From: F-183 sp036502165
Lineage (GTDB): Bacteria; Acidobacteriota; Terriglobia; Bryobacterales; Bryobacteraceae
Direction: 5' to 3'
NCBI GenBank assembly: GCA_036502165.1
Contig: DASXZC010000041.1
Coordinates: 1 to 35,094, forward strand
DNA length: 35,094 nucleotides
Shown here: in pieces, positions 7,989 to 16,899 of the stretch
Position numbering within the stretch: position 1 is the first letter of the stretch
Layout: every line of letters begins with the position of its first letter
Notes under the pieces: model-generated
Told to the model about the DNA's origin: nothing
The model's input: the letters and a program-made list of their open reading frames with translations, nothing else
Databases searched by the model: none
Position numbers and translations under genes: made by a program

Positions 7989-8939
7989 AGGAGAGAGGAT
8001 CCGCAGTGCAGTCTCGAGAGAGACGTTGCGGCCGGAGATCACGATCACCGTCGGGCCGTCCACATGAACCTTGCCGCTCAGGCACGCGGCCAGCGTCACC
8101 GCCGCCGTGGGTTCAATCCAATACTGATGCTCGGCAGCCATCCAACGCGTCGCGTGGATGATCTCCTCTTCGCTTAAGAGCGCGACCTCGCGGATCCTGC
8201 TGTTGAGGACTTCGAACGTCAGCGAGCCGATGCCGCCTTCGATTCCACCTGCGACGGTTTCGACGACCGGCAGCGTTGTGACGGCGCGTCCCTGATCGAG
8301 GGACATCCGAAATGCAGGCGAGCGTTCGTGCTGGCATCCGATCACTCGCTTGCCGTCCGCGACGAATGCGAAGCCGGCTGACAATCCTCCTCCGCCGACC
8401 GGTACGAGAAAGGTCGAAGCATCGGGGGCCTGCTCGAGACATTCGAGCGCCAGCGTTCCGCCGTTGCCCGCCATGACGTCGTAGTCGTCGAAGGCGGAAA
8501 TGAACGGCATACCCAGGCGCGCCGCTTCCTCGCGAGCCCACGCTTCGGTATCGTCGTAGCCAGGGTAAGCGCTACGCCTGACGTCGGCGCCGAGAGCGAC
8601 CATGCCGTGATATTTGGCTTCGTCGATGCCGCTCGGAACGAAGATCGCCGCCGGAATCTTCTCTTGCCGCGACGCGTACGCGATCCCCTTGCCGTGATTA
8701 CCTGCCGAGCAAGTCGCGACACCGGCGCGCCGCTCTTCCGCGGAAGCTTGGTGCAGCCTCCACCACGCTCCGCGGATCTTGAATGATCCGGTCAACTGTA
8801 GGCATTCGAGCTTCAACCATACCGGCTGCCCCATGCGCTCAGAAAGAGCGGCAGAGAATTCGACCGGCGTGCGGCGGATGCGTTCGTTGAGGAACTGGGC
8901 GGCTGCGCTCACGCGGTCAATCGACAGAGAGGATTCCAC
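7986..8939 (-). CDS. Threonine/serine dehydratase-like PLP enzyme (fold type II)
   Basis: With GTG 8939 as start the product is 317 residues. PLP fold type II motifs are TGSFKIRGA with the Schiff-base lysine (K54), the substrate loop SAGNHG (78-83), and the phosphate-binding glycine loop VGGGGLSAG (181-189). These fit threonine ammonia-lyase or serine racemase/dehydratase, converting threonine or serine to a 2-oxo acid plus ammonia. No C-terminal ACT regulatory domain is present, so it resembles the catabolic/short class rather than long biosynthetic IlvA. The open frame extends upstream to 9035, but that stretch overlaps the divergent ABC exporter gene and has no family similarity. Substrate choice between threonine, serine or a hydroxy-amino acid is not settled by sequence. 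The padR promoter overlaps its stop codon. Confidence 0.85.
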   Translation of the reverse strand: MESSLSIDRVSAAAQFLNERIRRTPVEFSAALSERMGQPVWLKLECLQLTGSFKIRGAWWRLHQASAEERRAGVATCSAGNHGKGIAYASRQEKIPAAIFVPSGIDEAKYHGMVALGADVRRSAYPGYDDTEAWAREEAARLGMPFISAFDDYDVMAGNGGTLALECLEQAPDASTFLVPVGGGGLSAGFAFVADGKRVIGCQHERSPAFRMSLDQGRAVTTLPVVETVAGGIEGGIGSLTFEVLNSRIREVALLSEEEIIHATRWMAAEHQYWIEPTAAVTLAACLSGKVHVDGPTVIVISGRNVSLETALRILSP

Positions 8940-8986
8940 TTCATTATGATTGCTTCTTTTGGACGAGGCTGCGCATCCTAGAAGGG

Positions 8987-10888
8987 ATGTCCCCTCAATC
9001 CAAACCACCGGACAAGCCTGCCAAGAAAAAGACATCCGAGCAACTGCGGCTCGTGTGGCCCGACATCATGGAACTGGTGCGGCCCCGCCGCGGGACGCTC
9101 CTCATCGGACTCGGGTTGATGGCGATCAGCCGCGTCTGCGGATTGGTTCTGCCGTTCTCGACCAAAGCGTTGATCGACGATGTGCTCGGCAAAGGCAAGC
9201 ATCAACTGCTTGTGCCGATCGTTCTGACGGTGCTGGCGGCAACATTCATTCAGGCCGTGACAGCATTTTCTCTGACGCAGGTGCTCTCGAAGGCTGCTCA
9301 GCGATTGATCGCGGAGATGCGCCAGAAGGTACAGGTTCACATCTCACATTTGCCGGTCCAATACTACGACTCGACGAAGAGCGGCGTGCTGGTTTCGCGC
9401 ATCATGAACGATGTCGAAGGCATACGAAATCTGATCGGCACTGGCCTGGTCGAATTCGTCGGCGGAGTGTTCACCGCGATCCTCAGCATCATCATTTTGT
9501 TCCGCATCTCAGCCGTCATGACGGGCGTCGTGGTCTTCTTCTTGCTCGCCTTCACTCTCACTCTGCAGAAGGCTTTCGGATCGATCCGGCCCATCTTTCG
9601 CGAGCGCGGGATGATCACGGCGGAAGTGACCGGCCGCCTAACGGAATCGCTCGGCGGTGTGCGCGTCGTCAAGGGCTATCATGCCGAAACGCGCGAGCAG
9701 CAGGTCTTCTCGAAGGGCGTGACCCGGCTGCTCGACAACGTTCTGAAGTCATTGACGGCGATCTCGGTGATGAGCCTCTCGGCGACTGTATTGCTGGGAG
9801 TCGTCGGCGCCGGCGTTATGTTCTTTGGCGCGCGCCAAATCGAATCGGGAACGCTGACCCTCGGCGGATTTGTGTCGTTCACGACGTTCCTCGCGTTCCT
9901 CATCGCCCCGGTTTTCCAGGTCGTCGGCATCGGCACGCAGTTGACTGAAGCGATCGCCGGACTCGAACGCACCCGCGAGATCATTCACGAAATGCGTGAG
10001 GATCGCGATCCGAAGCGCACCGTCATCATGCCGCATGTCGAAGGGCACGTCGAATTCGACCACGTCACATTCGCATACGAAAAAGGCAAAGAAGTACTGA
10101 TCAACGTGTCGCTCGACGCGCAGCCAGGTTCAGTCACAGCGCTGGTCGGTCCATCGGGGTCAGGTAAGTCGACCATGATCGGATTGATATGCGCTTTTCA
10201 CAATCCGGAACAAGGCGCGGTGAAAGTCGACGGACATGATCTCTCGACAGTGCGGTTGAATTCCTACCGCACGCAGCTCGGCGTCGTGCTGCAGGACACG
10301 TTCCTGTTCGATGGCTCGATCCGCGACAACGTCGGATTCTCGAAACCGGGCGCCACGGATGAGGAAATATTGAACGCCTGCCGCATCGCGCGCGTCGACG
10401 AGTTCGCTGAGAAATTCGAGAAGCAATACGAGACGATTGTCGGCGAGCGCGGCGTGAAACTTTCCGGCGGCCAGCGTCAGAGAGTCTCAATCGCCCGAGC
10501 GATCCTCGCGGATCCGCGCATTCTGATTCTCGACGAAGCTACTTCGAGCCTCGATTCTGAATCCGAAGCGCTGATTCAGGAAGGCCTGAAATACCTGATG
10601 CGCGGACGCACGACGTTCGTCATTGCCCACCGCTTGTCGACGATCCGCCGCGCCGATCAGATCCTGTTCGTTGAAAAGGGTGAGATCATTGAGCGCGGAA
10701 CGCACGAAACCCTATACAATAACAGGGGCCGATATCGCGATCTGTACGATAAGCAGCACGGTCTCGAAGCGAATCTGTTCCTCGCAGAAGGGGAAGGGGA
10801 TTCGGTTCCGGAATCCGCCGGCGGAGGATCGCGAGGCGGAGCGGGTGGTGGCGATGTCGCAACCGCAATCCGCCTGGTCCGCGGCTGA
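8987..10888 (+). CDS. ABC exporter, fused permease and ATPase (MsbA/lipid A or drug type)
   Basis: A 633-residue half-transporter. A type IV ABC exporter membrane domain occupies about residues 35-330 with six predicted helices (for example ALIDDVLGKGKHQLLVPIV and NDVEGIRNLIGTGLVEFVGG). The nucleotide-binding domain follows: Walker A GPSGSGKST (388-396), signature LSGGQRQR (about 492-499), Walker B ILILDEATSS, and the switch histidine in VIAHRLSTI. It should act as a homodimer or with a partner, exporting lipid, peptide or drug; the substrate is not readable. The C-terminal 40 residues are Glu/Gly-rich and unlike the family core. It is divergent from the dehydratase gene (47 bp between starts) and followed after 21 bp by a GNAT gene on the same strand. 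Confidence 0.93.
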   Translation: MSPQSKPPDKPAKKKTSEQLRLVWPDIMELVRPRRGTLLIGLGLMAISRVCGLVLPFSTKALIDDVLGKGKHQLLVPIVLTVLAATFIQAVTAFSLTQVLSKAAQRLIAEMRQKVQVHISHLPVQYYDSTKSGVLVSRIMNDVEGIRNLIGTGLVEFVGGVFTAILSIIILFRISAVMTGVVVFFLLAFTLTLQKAFGSIRPIFRERGMITAEVTGRLTESLGGVRVVKGYHAETREQQVFSKGVTRLLDNVLKSLTAISVMSLSATVLLGVVGAGVMFFGARQIESGTLTLGGFVSFTTFLAFLIAPVFQVVGIGTQLTEAIAGLERTREIIHEMREDRDPKRTVIMPHVEGHVEFDHVTFAYEKGKEVLINVSLDAQPGSVTALVGPSGSGKSTMIGLICAFHNPEQGAVKVDGHDLSTVRLNSYRTQLGVVLQDTFLFDGSIRDNVGFSKPGATDEEILNACRIARVDEFAEKFEKQYETIVGERGVKLSGGQRQRVSIARAILADPRILILDEATSSLDSESEALIQEGLKYLMRGRTTFVIAHRLSTIRRADQILFVEKGEIIERGTHETLYNNRGRYRDLYDKQHGLEANLFLAEGEGDSVPESAGGGSRGGAGGGDVATAIRLVRG

Positions 10889-10909
10889 TACGTTTTCCGA
10901 TCGACTTCG

Positions 10910-11413
10910 ATGCTCATCCGACAAGAAGGCCGGACCGACTACAAGCACATACGAGAGCTGAACGATCTAGCTTTCGGTAGTCCTGAGGAGTCGCAGTTGA
11001 TCGACAATTTGCGCAGCCAGGGCGCGGCGCTTCTGTCACTCGTCGCCGAGGATCAAGGCGATCTCATCGGGCACATTTTCTTCAGCCGCATCCAGATCGT
11101 GGACGGGACGGAAACGACGCCCGCCGTCTCGCTGGCGCCCATGTGCGTGTCGAGCGTCCACCAGAAAAAAGGTGTGGGCGGGGCGCTTATTCACCAGGGT
11201 CTGCGCATGCTCAAGCACCGCGGAGAGAAGGCGGTGTTCGTCCTCGGGCACAAGCGCTATTATCCGAAATTCGGTTTCTCGGCCGATCTCGCCGCGCAAT
11301 TTAAGAGCGAATACTCCGGCGACTCTTTCTTCGCGTTGGAATTGCAGCCCGGTTGGATGGAAAATAGAACCGGGACGCTCGTCTATCCGGAAGCGTTCAG
11401 CCGGCTGAGTTAG
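10910..11413 (+). CDS. GNAT-family N-acetyltransferase (YhbS-like)
   Basis: A 167-residue single-domain acetyltransferase. The acetyl-CoA pyrophosphate-binding motif is QKKGVG (85-90), within the canonical 'SSVHQKKGVGGALI' strand-loop-helix. The segment VFVLGHKRYYPKFGFSAD is characteristic of the YhbS/predicted N-acetyltransferase group. The acceptor substrate is unknown. It lies 21 bp after the ABC exporter, and its stop codon is separated by one base from the next start (TAGCATG), so the three genes are probably one transcript. Confidence 0.88.
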   Translation: MLIRQEGRTDYKHIRELNDLAFGSPEESQLIDNLRSQGAALLSLVAEDQGDLIGHIFFSRIQIVDGTETTPAVSLAPMCVSSVHQKKGVGGALIHQGLRMLKHRGEKAVFVLGHKRYYPKFGFSADLAAQFKSEYSGDSFFALELQPGWMENRTGTLVYPEAFSRLS

Positions 11414-11414
11414 C

Positions 11415-12791
11415 ATGCCTTTACTCGCACTTCTCGCACTCGTCGCTATCGCGCCGCCTCCGCAGGATTGGGTGCCTGCCCGGTGGCCCTCGGGCGATCC
11501 GAAATCGCTCGAACTGTTGCAGGGCACGCCAGTCAATTGTCTGGTACTCGAGCCCGGCGATTGGTCGCCCTCATTTTCGCAAGCGGCTGCGAAGGCCGGC
11601 GTAGCGACGCTCGGCGTTATTCGTCCGGGTCCTGACGCGAATGCGCTGTCACAGAAAGCTGGCCAAACGGGGCTGACCGGTATCGTTTTGGAAGGGAACT
11701 TCGACGCCTCGACCATGCCCAAGGATCCTCCGCCGTCGCTGGTGATCGTGCCTCTCGGGCTGCGTTCAAAGATCCATTTTGACGCGCCGCCGTCGGCGAT
11801 CGTAGGAACCAATCAAGGACTCTGGCCCGGCATCCATCCCGAGGATCAAGGCGCCACTCACGCAGCCGCCAGCGGAGCCGTTTGGATCGACACCAACGCC
11901 GGCTTTCTACGATTTGCTCACGCGGCCACAGCAGCGACCGTTTGGATCGGCAACACGCCGCCCGCTGGAACCATATATCCAGTCGAGCGCTATTTACAGG
12001 CGATCGGCGATGCCGCGATGAACGGTGCGCGATGGGTGGTCGCGCTCGACTCCGACTTCTCGAAGCGGATGCTCAAAGGGGACGCGCGCGCCCTCAGCGA
12101 CTGGCGGCGGATCGGCCGCGAGTTGGCGTTCTACGAATCCCACAAGGACTGGCGCGGCTACCAGGCGTTTGGAAAACTGGCTCTAGTCGAGTCCGCGCAA
12201 AGCGGAGCGCTTCTTAGCGGCGGAGTCCTCGACATGATCGCGACGAAGCATACGCCCGTGCGTCCGGTTCCTCCGTCGAAGGTGACACCGGAGTTTTTCG
12301 AAGGATCCGAGATGGCGGTTGACGTGGATCCCGGATCTTTGACGCAAGCGCAGAAGGACGCGCTAAAGGCGTTTACACGATCCGGCGGAACATTGCTGAC
12401 AGGCCCTCCGGGTTGGAAGTTTCCATCCTTGCAACTCGACCAGATTACGTTGAGCAAAGAGGACACCGAAAAGCTCGATCAGATCTGGAAGGAACTGAAT
12501 TCGATGACCGGCCGCCGCAATCTGGGAGCGCGGCTGTTCAATGCGTCGACCCTGCTATCGAACATGGTCGCGCCGGCTGATGGCAAACCGGTCGTGCTGC
12601 ATCTGGTCAACTATTCCGACTACCCGGTCGAAAATCTGACCGTCCAATTGCTCGGCAAGTACAGCAAGGCCGTTCTGTACAGGGCGGACAGCGACAAGGC
12701 AGTGACGCTCGAACTCTATCCGACCGAAGAAGGAGTCGGCTTCGACATCGACAAGATGGGCGTCAGCGCGGCGATCGTCTTGACGCCTTAG
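11415..12791 (+). CDS. Predicted exported protein of unknown function, weakly glycoside-hydrolase-like
   Basis: A 458-residue protein with a short hydrophobic N-terminus (LLALLALVAIA, residues 3-13) that could be a signal peptide, though it lacks a positively charged start. The first half looks like an alpha/beta domain. The middle segment (DVDPGSLTQAQKDALKAFTR, then SGGTLLTGPPG) resembles the 'dry-out' glutamine-amidotransferase-like or trimerisation domains of secreted sugar-active enzymes. The last 90 residues (VVLHLVNYSDYPVENLTVQL) resemble the beta-sandwich end of such proteins. No catalytic residues can be assigned, so no activity is claimed. It is translationally close-coupled to the GNAT gene (one-base gap) and ends three bases before the convergent thiC. 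Confidence 0.7.
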   Translation: MPLLALLALVAIAPPPQDWVPARWPSGDPKSLELLQGTPVNCLVLEPGDWSPSFSQAAAKAGVATLGVIRPGPDANALSQKAGQTGLTGIVLEGNFDASTMPKDPPPSLVIVPLGLRSKIHFDAPPSAIVGTNQGLWPGIHPEDQGATHAAASGAVWIDTNAGFLRFAHAATAATVWIGNTPPAGTIYPVERYLQAIGDAAMNGARWVVALDSDFSKRMLKGDARALSDWRRIGRELAFYESHKDWRGYQAFGKLALVESAQSGALLSGGVLDMIATKHTPVRPVPPSKVTPEFFEGSEMAVDVDPGSLTQAQKDALKAFTRSGGTLLTGPPGWKFPSLQLDQITLSKEDTEKLDQIWKELNSMTGRRNLGARLFNASTLLSNMVAPADGKPVVLHLVNYSDYPVENLTVQLLGKYSKAVLYRADSDKAVTLELYPTEEGVGFDIDKMGVSAAIVLTP

Positions 12792-12794
12792 CCG

Positions 12795-14192
12795 CTACCG
12801 CTTTGTCGTCGAAGATGTCGCACCCGCAGCCGCGCCGATGCCGATCAGAATTGCTTCCGCCTGCTCAGAAGTGAACTCGTGCGTCTTGGCACTATGATTC
12901 ATCGAGCAGAACTTCGGACCGCACATCGAGCAGAAGGCCGCATCCTTGAATCCTTCCTCAGGCAGCGTTTCGTCATGATACGCCCGCGCTGTTTCCGGAT
13001 CGAGCGACAACTCGAACTGGCGGTTCCAATCGAACGTGTACCGCGCGCGTGACAATGCGTCGTCACGATCGCGAGCGCCGGGCCGATGACGCGCAATGTC
13101 CGCTGCGTGGGCGGCGATCTTGTAGGCGATGATGCCCTGCTTCACGTCCTCTTTGTTGGGCAGCCCGAGGTGTTCCTTCGGAGTCACGTAGCACAGCATC
13201 GAAGCTCCATGCCAGCCGATCATCGCCGCGCCGATGGCGGAGGTGATGTGGTCGTAGCCGGGCGCGATGTCCGTCACGAGCGGTCCGAGCGTGTAGAACG
13301 GAGCTTCGAAGCACAGCTCCTTTTCCTTCTCGACCTGCATCTGGATCTGATCGAGCGGAATGTGTCCGGGGCCTTCGATCATCGTCTGCACATCGAAATC
13401 CCAGGCGATTTTGGTCAATTCGCCGAGGGTCTTCAATTCCGAGAACTGCGCAGCGTCGCTTGCATCGGCGAGGCAGCCGGGCCGCAAGCCGTCGCCGAGC
13501 GAATAGCTCACGTCGTACTTTTGCAGGATTCGGCAGATCGCGTCGAAGTTCTCGTACAGGAAATTCTGCTTGTGATTCTTGACCATCCATTCGGCCAGAA
13601 TCGCTCCGCCGCGGCTGACGATGCCGGTGATTCGCTTTGACGTTAGCGGCACGTATTGGATCAGCACGCCCGCGTGGATCGTCATGTAGTCGACGCCCTG
13701 CGCGGCCTGTTCCTCGATCACTTCGAGCATGACATTGATGTTCAGATCCTCGACGCGGCGCACCCGCGCGAGAGCCTCATAAATCGGCACCGTGCCGATC
13801 GGCACAGGCGAGGCGGCGATGATAGCTTTGCGGATCTCCGGAATGTTCCCGCCGGTCGACAAATCCATGACCGTATCGGCGCCAAACTTAATGGCGTATT
13901 GCAGTTTTTCAATCTCGCCATCGATGTCGGACGTGGTCGAGGAGTTGCCAATGTTAGCGTTGATCTTACACTTCGAAGCCACGCCGATGGCCATCGGTTC
14001 GAGGTTGGTGTGGTTGATATTGGCGGGGATGATCATGCGTCCGCGGGCGACTTCATCGCGGATCAATTCAGGCGAAAGCCGCTCGCGGCGGGCCACATAT
14101 TCCATCTCTCCTGTGATCATGCCCTGACGGGCGTAATGCATCTGTGTACGGATCGGATCGTTCTGGCGCGAGGCCACCCATTCAGTTCGCAT
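12795..14192 (-). CDS. thiC: Phosphomethylpyrimidine synthase ThiC
   Basis: ThiC is a radical-SAM enzyme that rearranges aminoimidazole ribotide to HMP-phosphate, the pyrimidine half of thiamin. The 465-residue product is the short form, like that of cyanobacteria, lacking the N-terminal extension of the enterobacterial enzyme. Strongly conserved blocks are ARGRMIIPANINHTNLEPMA, MDLSTGGNIPEIR, GIVSRGGAILAEWM, EGPGHIPLDQI, LGPLVTDIAPGYDHI and AAHAADIARHRPGARDRDD. The C-terminal iron-sulfur motif CSMCGPKFC has the CX2CX4C spacing unique to ThiC. The start ATG at 14192 agrees with the family (MRTEWV). No other thiamin gene is in the window and no TPP riboswitch is visible in the short space before the start. 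Confidence 0.98.
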   Translation of the reverse strand: MRTEWVASRQNDPIRTQMHYARQGMITGEMEYVARRERLSPELIRDEVARGRMIIPANINHTNLEPMAIGVASKCKINANIGNSSTTSDIDGEIEKLQYAIKFGADTVMDLSTGGNIPEIRKAIIAASPVPIGTVPIYEALARVRRVEDLNINVMLEVIEEQAAQGVDYMTIHAGVLIQYVPLTSKRITGIVSRGGAILAEWMVKNHKQNFLYENFDAICRILQKYDVSYSLGDGLRPGCLADASDAAQFSELKTLGELTKIAWDFDVQTMIEGPGHIPLDQIQMQVEKEKELCFEAPFYTLGPLVTDIAPGYDHITSAIGAAMIGWHGASMLCYVTPKEHLGLPNKEDVKQGIIAYKIAAHAADIARHRPGARDRDDALSRARYTFDWNRQFELSLDPETARAYHDETLPEEGFKDAAFCSMCGPKFCSMNHSAKTHEFTSEQAEAILIGIGAAAGATSSTTKR

Positions 14193-14221
14193 ATGTCCTG
14201 TCTATAAGGCTACACTACAAT

Positions 14222-15133
14222 TTGGTTCAAAAGCCCGTAGTTCCCTTTGAGTCGCTGCTGACCGAGCAAACCAACCCGGCGTCGGAAAATCTCGACGCGC
14301 TCTCGACCTTCGAGATGCTGCGCGTGATGAACCATGAGGACCACAAAGTCGCCGATTGTGTAGGCCGCGCTTTGCACGACATCGAACGCGCTGTCGACGC
14401 CGCGGCTGAAGCACTCGCCCATGGAGGACGTATGTTCTACATTGGCGCCGGCACCAGCGGACGCCTCGGCGTGCTCGACGCGTCCGAATGTCCGCCAACG
14501 TTCAGCGTTCCTCCCGAGATGATCCAAGGCATCATGGCCGGCGGCTACAACGCGCTTCATAGTGCGACCGAAGCCTCTGAGGACGATCCCGCGCTCGGCG
14601 AGCGCGACCTGCTCGCGCGCGGCTTCACGGCCAAGGATATCGTGGTCGGAATTGCGGCTAGCGGACGCACTCCTTATGTCCTCGGCGCGATCGAAGCGGC
14701 CAAGCGTCTGGGTGCGGTGACGATCGGCATCAGTTGCACTCCGCATTCGCAACTCTCGCATCATGTGGAGATCGCGATCGAAGCGGCGCCGGGTCCGGAA
14801 GTGATCGCCGGATCGACGCGGCTGCGAGGTGGCACGGCGACGAAAATGGTGCTCAACATGCTGAGTACGGGAGTGATGGTGAAGCTCGGGCACGTCTATA
14901 AGAACCTCATGGTCAACGTGCAGGCGAAGAATGAAAAACTCGTCGCCCGTGCGAAGCGGATCGTTGCGGATGCGACGGGCATTCCGAATGAGGAAGCGGC
15001 AAAATTATTTGAAGAGTCGGGGCGGCAAGTGAAGGTAGCGATCGTGATGGGAAAGCTTGGCCTCGCGCGTGAGCAAGCCGAGCAGCGGTTGAGTGAAGCC
15101 GCGGGGCACGTCCGTTTGGCGATCGGCGAGTAG
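14222..15133 (+). CDS. murQ: N-acetylmuramic acid 6-phosphate etherase MurQ
   Basis: MurQ cleaves the lactyl ether of MurNAc-6-phosphate to GlcNAc-6-phosphate during peptidoglycan recycling. The SIS-domain sugar-phosphate motif GAGTSGRLG is at 75-83, and the catalytic glutamate lies in DASECPPTF (E89). The segments GIAASGRTPYVLGAI, GSTRLRGGTATKMVLNMLSTG and KNLMVNVQAKNEKL are typical of MurQ. No ATG fits the conserved N-terminus (LLTEQTNPASENLD); a TTG at 14222, with AAGG about 12 bases upstream, gives 303 residues, the usual length. The open frame back to 14144 overlaps thiC. It is divergent from thiC and followed by murA after a short gap. Confidence 0.93.
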   Translation: MVQKPVVPFESLLTEQTNPASENLDALSTFEMLRVMNHEDHKVADCVGRALHDIERAVDAAAEALAHGGRMFYIGAGTSGRLGVLDASECPPTFSVPPEMIQGIMAGGYNALHSATEASEDDPALGERDLLARGFTAKDIVVGIAASGRTPYVLGAIEAAKRLGAVTIGISCTPHSQLSHHVEIAIEAAPGPEVIAGSTRLRGGTATKMVLNMLSTGVMVKLGHVYKNLMVNVQAKNEKLVARAKRIVADATGIPNEEAAKLFEESGRQVKVAIVMGKLGLAREQAEQRLSEAAGHVRLAIGE

Positions 15134-15238
15134 GGAGAAAGACGAATCGAAATGAGTGCAGCGTCGCGGGCGATGCCCGCATTGGAACCAGTAGCGGTGG
15201 AATCGAACGGCAAGGTTCGTCCCGGCAAACTGCAGAGT

Positions 15239-16504
15239 ATGGAAAAGTTCTTGATCACCGGTGGGCAGCCGCTTGAAGGCGAGATCGCCGTCAGTGGAGC
15301 GAAGAACTCCGCCTTGCCCGCGCTCGCCGCGTGCTTGCTGACGGATGAGAATGTCATCCTCGATCGCGTCCCGCGCGTGCGCGACATCGCGACCATGCAA
15401 AAGCTGTTGCGGCACACGGGAGCGAAAGTCAGCGTCAAGGGCAACACGGTCCATGTCAAAGCCGACACGCTCGACCGTCCGGAAGCGCCGTACGACGTCG
15501 TCAAAACGATGCGCGCGTCGAGTCTCGTCTTGGGTCCGCTGGTTGCGCGTTCGGGCCGCGCGCGTGTTTCGATGCCCGGCGGATGTGCGATCGGCGCGCG
15601 TCCTATCAATCTGCACGTCCATGCGCTCGAGCAGTTGGGCGCGCGCATCCAGCAATCGCACGGCTATGTCGAAGCCATCGCCGAGGACGGACTGACCGGC
15701 GCGACGATCCGCTTCAATCGCATCACCGTCACCGGCACTGAGGACGTCATGATGGCCGCCGTTCTCGCCAAGGGCGAGACCATCGTCGAGAACGCCGCGC
15801 GCGAACCGGAGGTCGAGGACCTCGCGCATCTCCTCATCAAAATGGGAGCGGAGATCGAAGGCGCGGGAACGTCCACGATCCGCATCCATGGCGTGAGACG
15901 GCTCCACGGCGCGAGCCACTCGATCATCCCCGACCGCATCGAAGCGGGCACGTTCATGATCGCTGGCGCCATCACGAAGGGGGATCTGCTGATCAGCGGC
16001 TGTGTTCCCGCTCACGTCGAAGCTTTGAGTGCGAAGCTGCGCGCGGCCGGCGTCGAGGTCATCGAATCCCACGAGTCCGAACAGATCCGCGTGAGGCGGA
16101 TGAATGGACACAAGCTGCGCTCGATCGACATGACGACCGAGGAGCATCCAGGATTCGCGACCGATCTGCAAGCGCAATATATGGCGTTGATGACACAGGC
16201 CGAGGGAATCTCGTTCGTGACCGAGACGATTTTTGAAAACCGGTTCATGCACGTGCAGGAACTCGTCCGCATGGGCGCCAACATCCGCATCGAGCATCAG
16301 AAGGCGATCGTCGCCGGATTCTCGCGGCTCAGCGGAGCCGAGGTCATCTGTTCCGATCTACGCGCCAGCGCATCGCTCGTGCTAGCTGCTCTGGTTGCCG
16401 ACGGGGAAACTCTCATCGATCGTGTTTATCATATTGATCGGGGCTACGAATCGATCGAAGCGAAGCTCGCCTCCGCCGGCGCTTCGATTTTGAGAAAGGT
16501 TTAA
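15239..16504 (+). CDS. murA: UDP-N-acetylglucosamine 1-carboxyvinyltransferase MurA
   Basis: MurA transfers enolpyruvate from PEP to UDP-GlcNAc, the first committed step of peptidoglycan synthesis, in the cytoplasm. From ATG 15239 the protein has 421 residues, and the catalytic residues fall at canonical numbers: K22 in SGAKNSALP, and the fosfomycin-target cysteine C116 in MPGGCAIGARPINLH. The base aspartate is in GFATDLQAQYMAL. A second in-frame ATG at 15152, preceded by GGGAG, would add 29 residues without family similarity; it has a somewhat better ribosome binding site, so the start is not certain. It sits between murQ and a rhodanese gene on the same strand, so salvage and de novo muropeptide enzymes are likely co-expressed. 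The active-site cysteine predicts fosfomycin sensitivity. Confidence 0.96.
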   Translation: MEKFLITGGQPLEGEIAVSGAKNSALPALAACLLTDENVILDRVPRVRDIATMQKLLRHTGAKVSVKGNTVHVKADTLDRPEAPYDVVKTMRASSLVLGPLVARSGRARVSMPGGCAIGARPINLHVHALEQLGARIQQSHGYVEAIAEDGLTGATIRFNRITVTGTEDVMMAAVLAKGETIVENAAREPEVEDLAHLLIKMGAEIEGAGTSTIRIHGVRRLHGASHSIIPDRIEAGTFMIAGAITKGDLLISGCVPAHVEALSAKLRAAGVEVIESHESEQIRVRRMNGHKLRSIDMTTEEHPGFATDLQAQYMALMTQAEGISFVTETIFENRFMHVQELVRMGANIRIEHQKAIVAGFSRLSGAEVICSDLRASASLVLAALVADGETLIDRVYHIDRGYESIEAKLASAGASILRKV

Positions 16505-16510
16505 AACAAT

Positions 16511-16888
16511 ATGGCAGCTCACAAAGCGCATTCACCCGCCTTCCTGGCACTCGTCAACGACGCTAAGTCGCGAGTCAAGGAAATGGACATCGACGCCTAT
16601 CAGAAGCTGGCCGCGAGCGGTGAGGCGCATCACTTGATCGACGTACGCGAGGATAAAGAATTCGACGCAAGCCATGCGGCCGGCGCGATCCACTTAGGGA
16701 AGGGCATCATTGAACGCGACATCGAGTCGACGATCCCGGATAAGGATGCCAAGCTCGTCCTCTATTGCGGCGGCGGATTCCGCTCGGCGCTCGCCGCGGA
16801 GGCCCTCAATAAGATGGGCTACACCGATGCCATCTCACTCGATGGCGGCTGGCGCGCGTGGCAAGGCGCGGGACTGCCCGTCGAATAG
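16511..16888 (+). CDS. Single-domain rhodanese-like sulfurtransferase
   Basis: A 125-residue rhodanese domain. HLIDVREDKEF (41-51) is the conserved first motif. The active loop is CGGGFRS (86-92), with the catalytic cysteine C86 that would carry a persulfide. The C-terminal DGGWRAWQGAGLPVE is the usual domain end. No signal peptide is present, so it is probably cytoplasmic. It begins six bases after the murA stop and is the last gene of that run. The sulfur acceptor is unknown and no direct link to cell wall synthesis is evident. The 3' end faces tssK with an 11-bp gap. Confidence 0.92.
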   Translation: MAAHKAHSPAFLALVNDAKSRVKEMDIDAYQKLAASGEAHHLIDVREDKEFDASHAAGAIHLGKGIIERDIESTIPDKDAKLVLYCGGGFRSALAAEALNKMGYTDAISLDGGWRAWQGAGLPVE

Positions 16889-16899
16889 TTGCGATCAAA

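Noticed and set aside
14193..14300. Possible TPP riboswitch upstream of thiC
   Set aside because: Only 29 bp separate the thiC and murQ starts, and no CUGAGA or ACCUGA-type THI-box sequence is seen on the thiC strand there or in the start of murQ.
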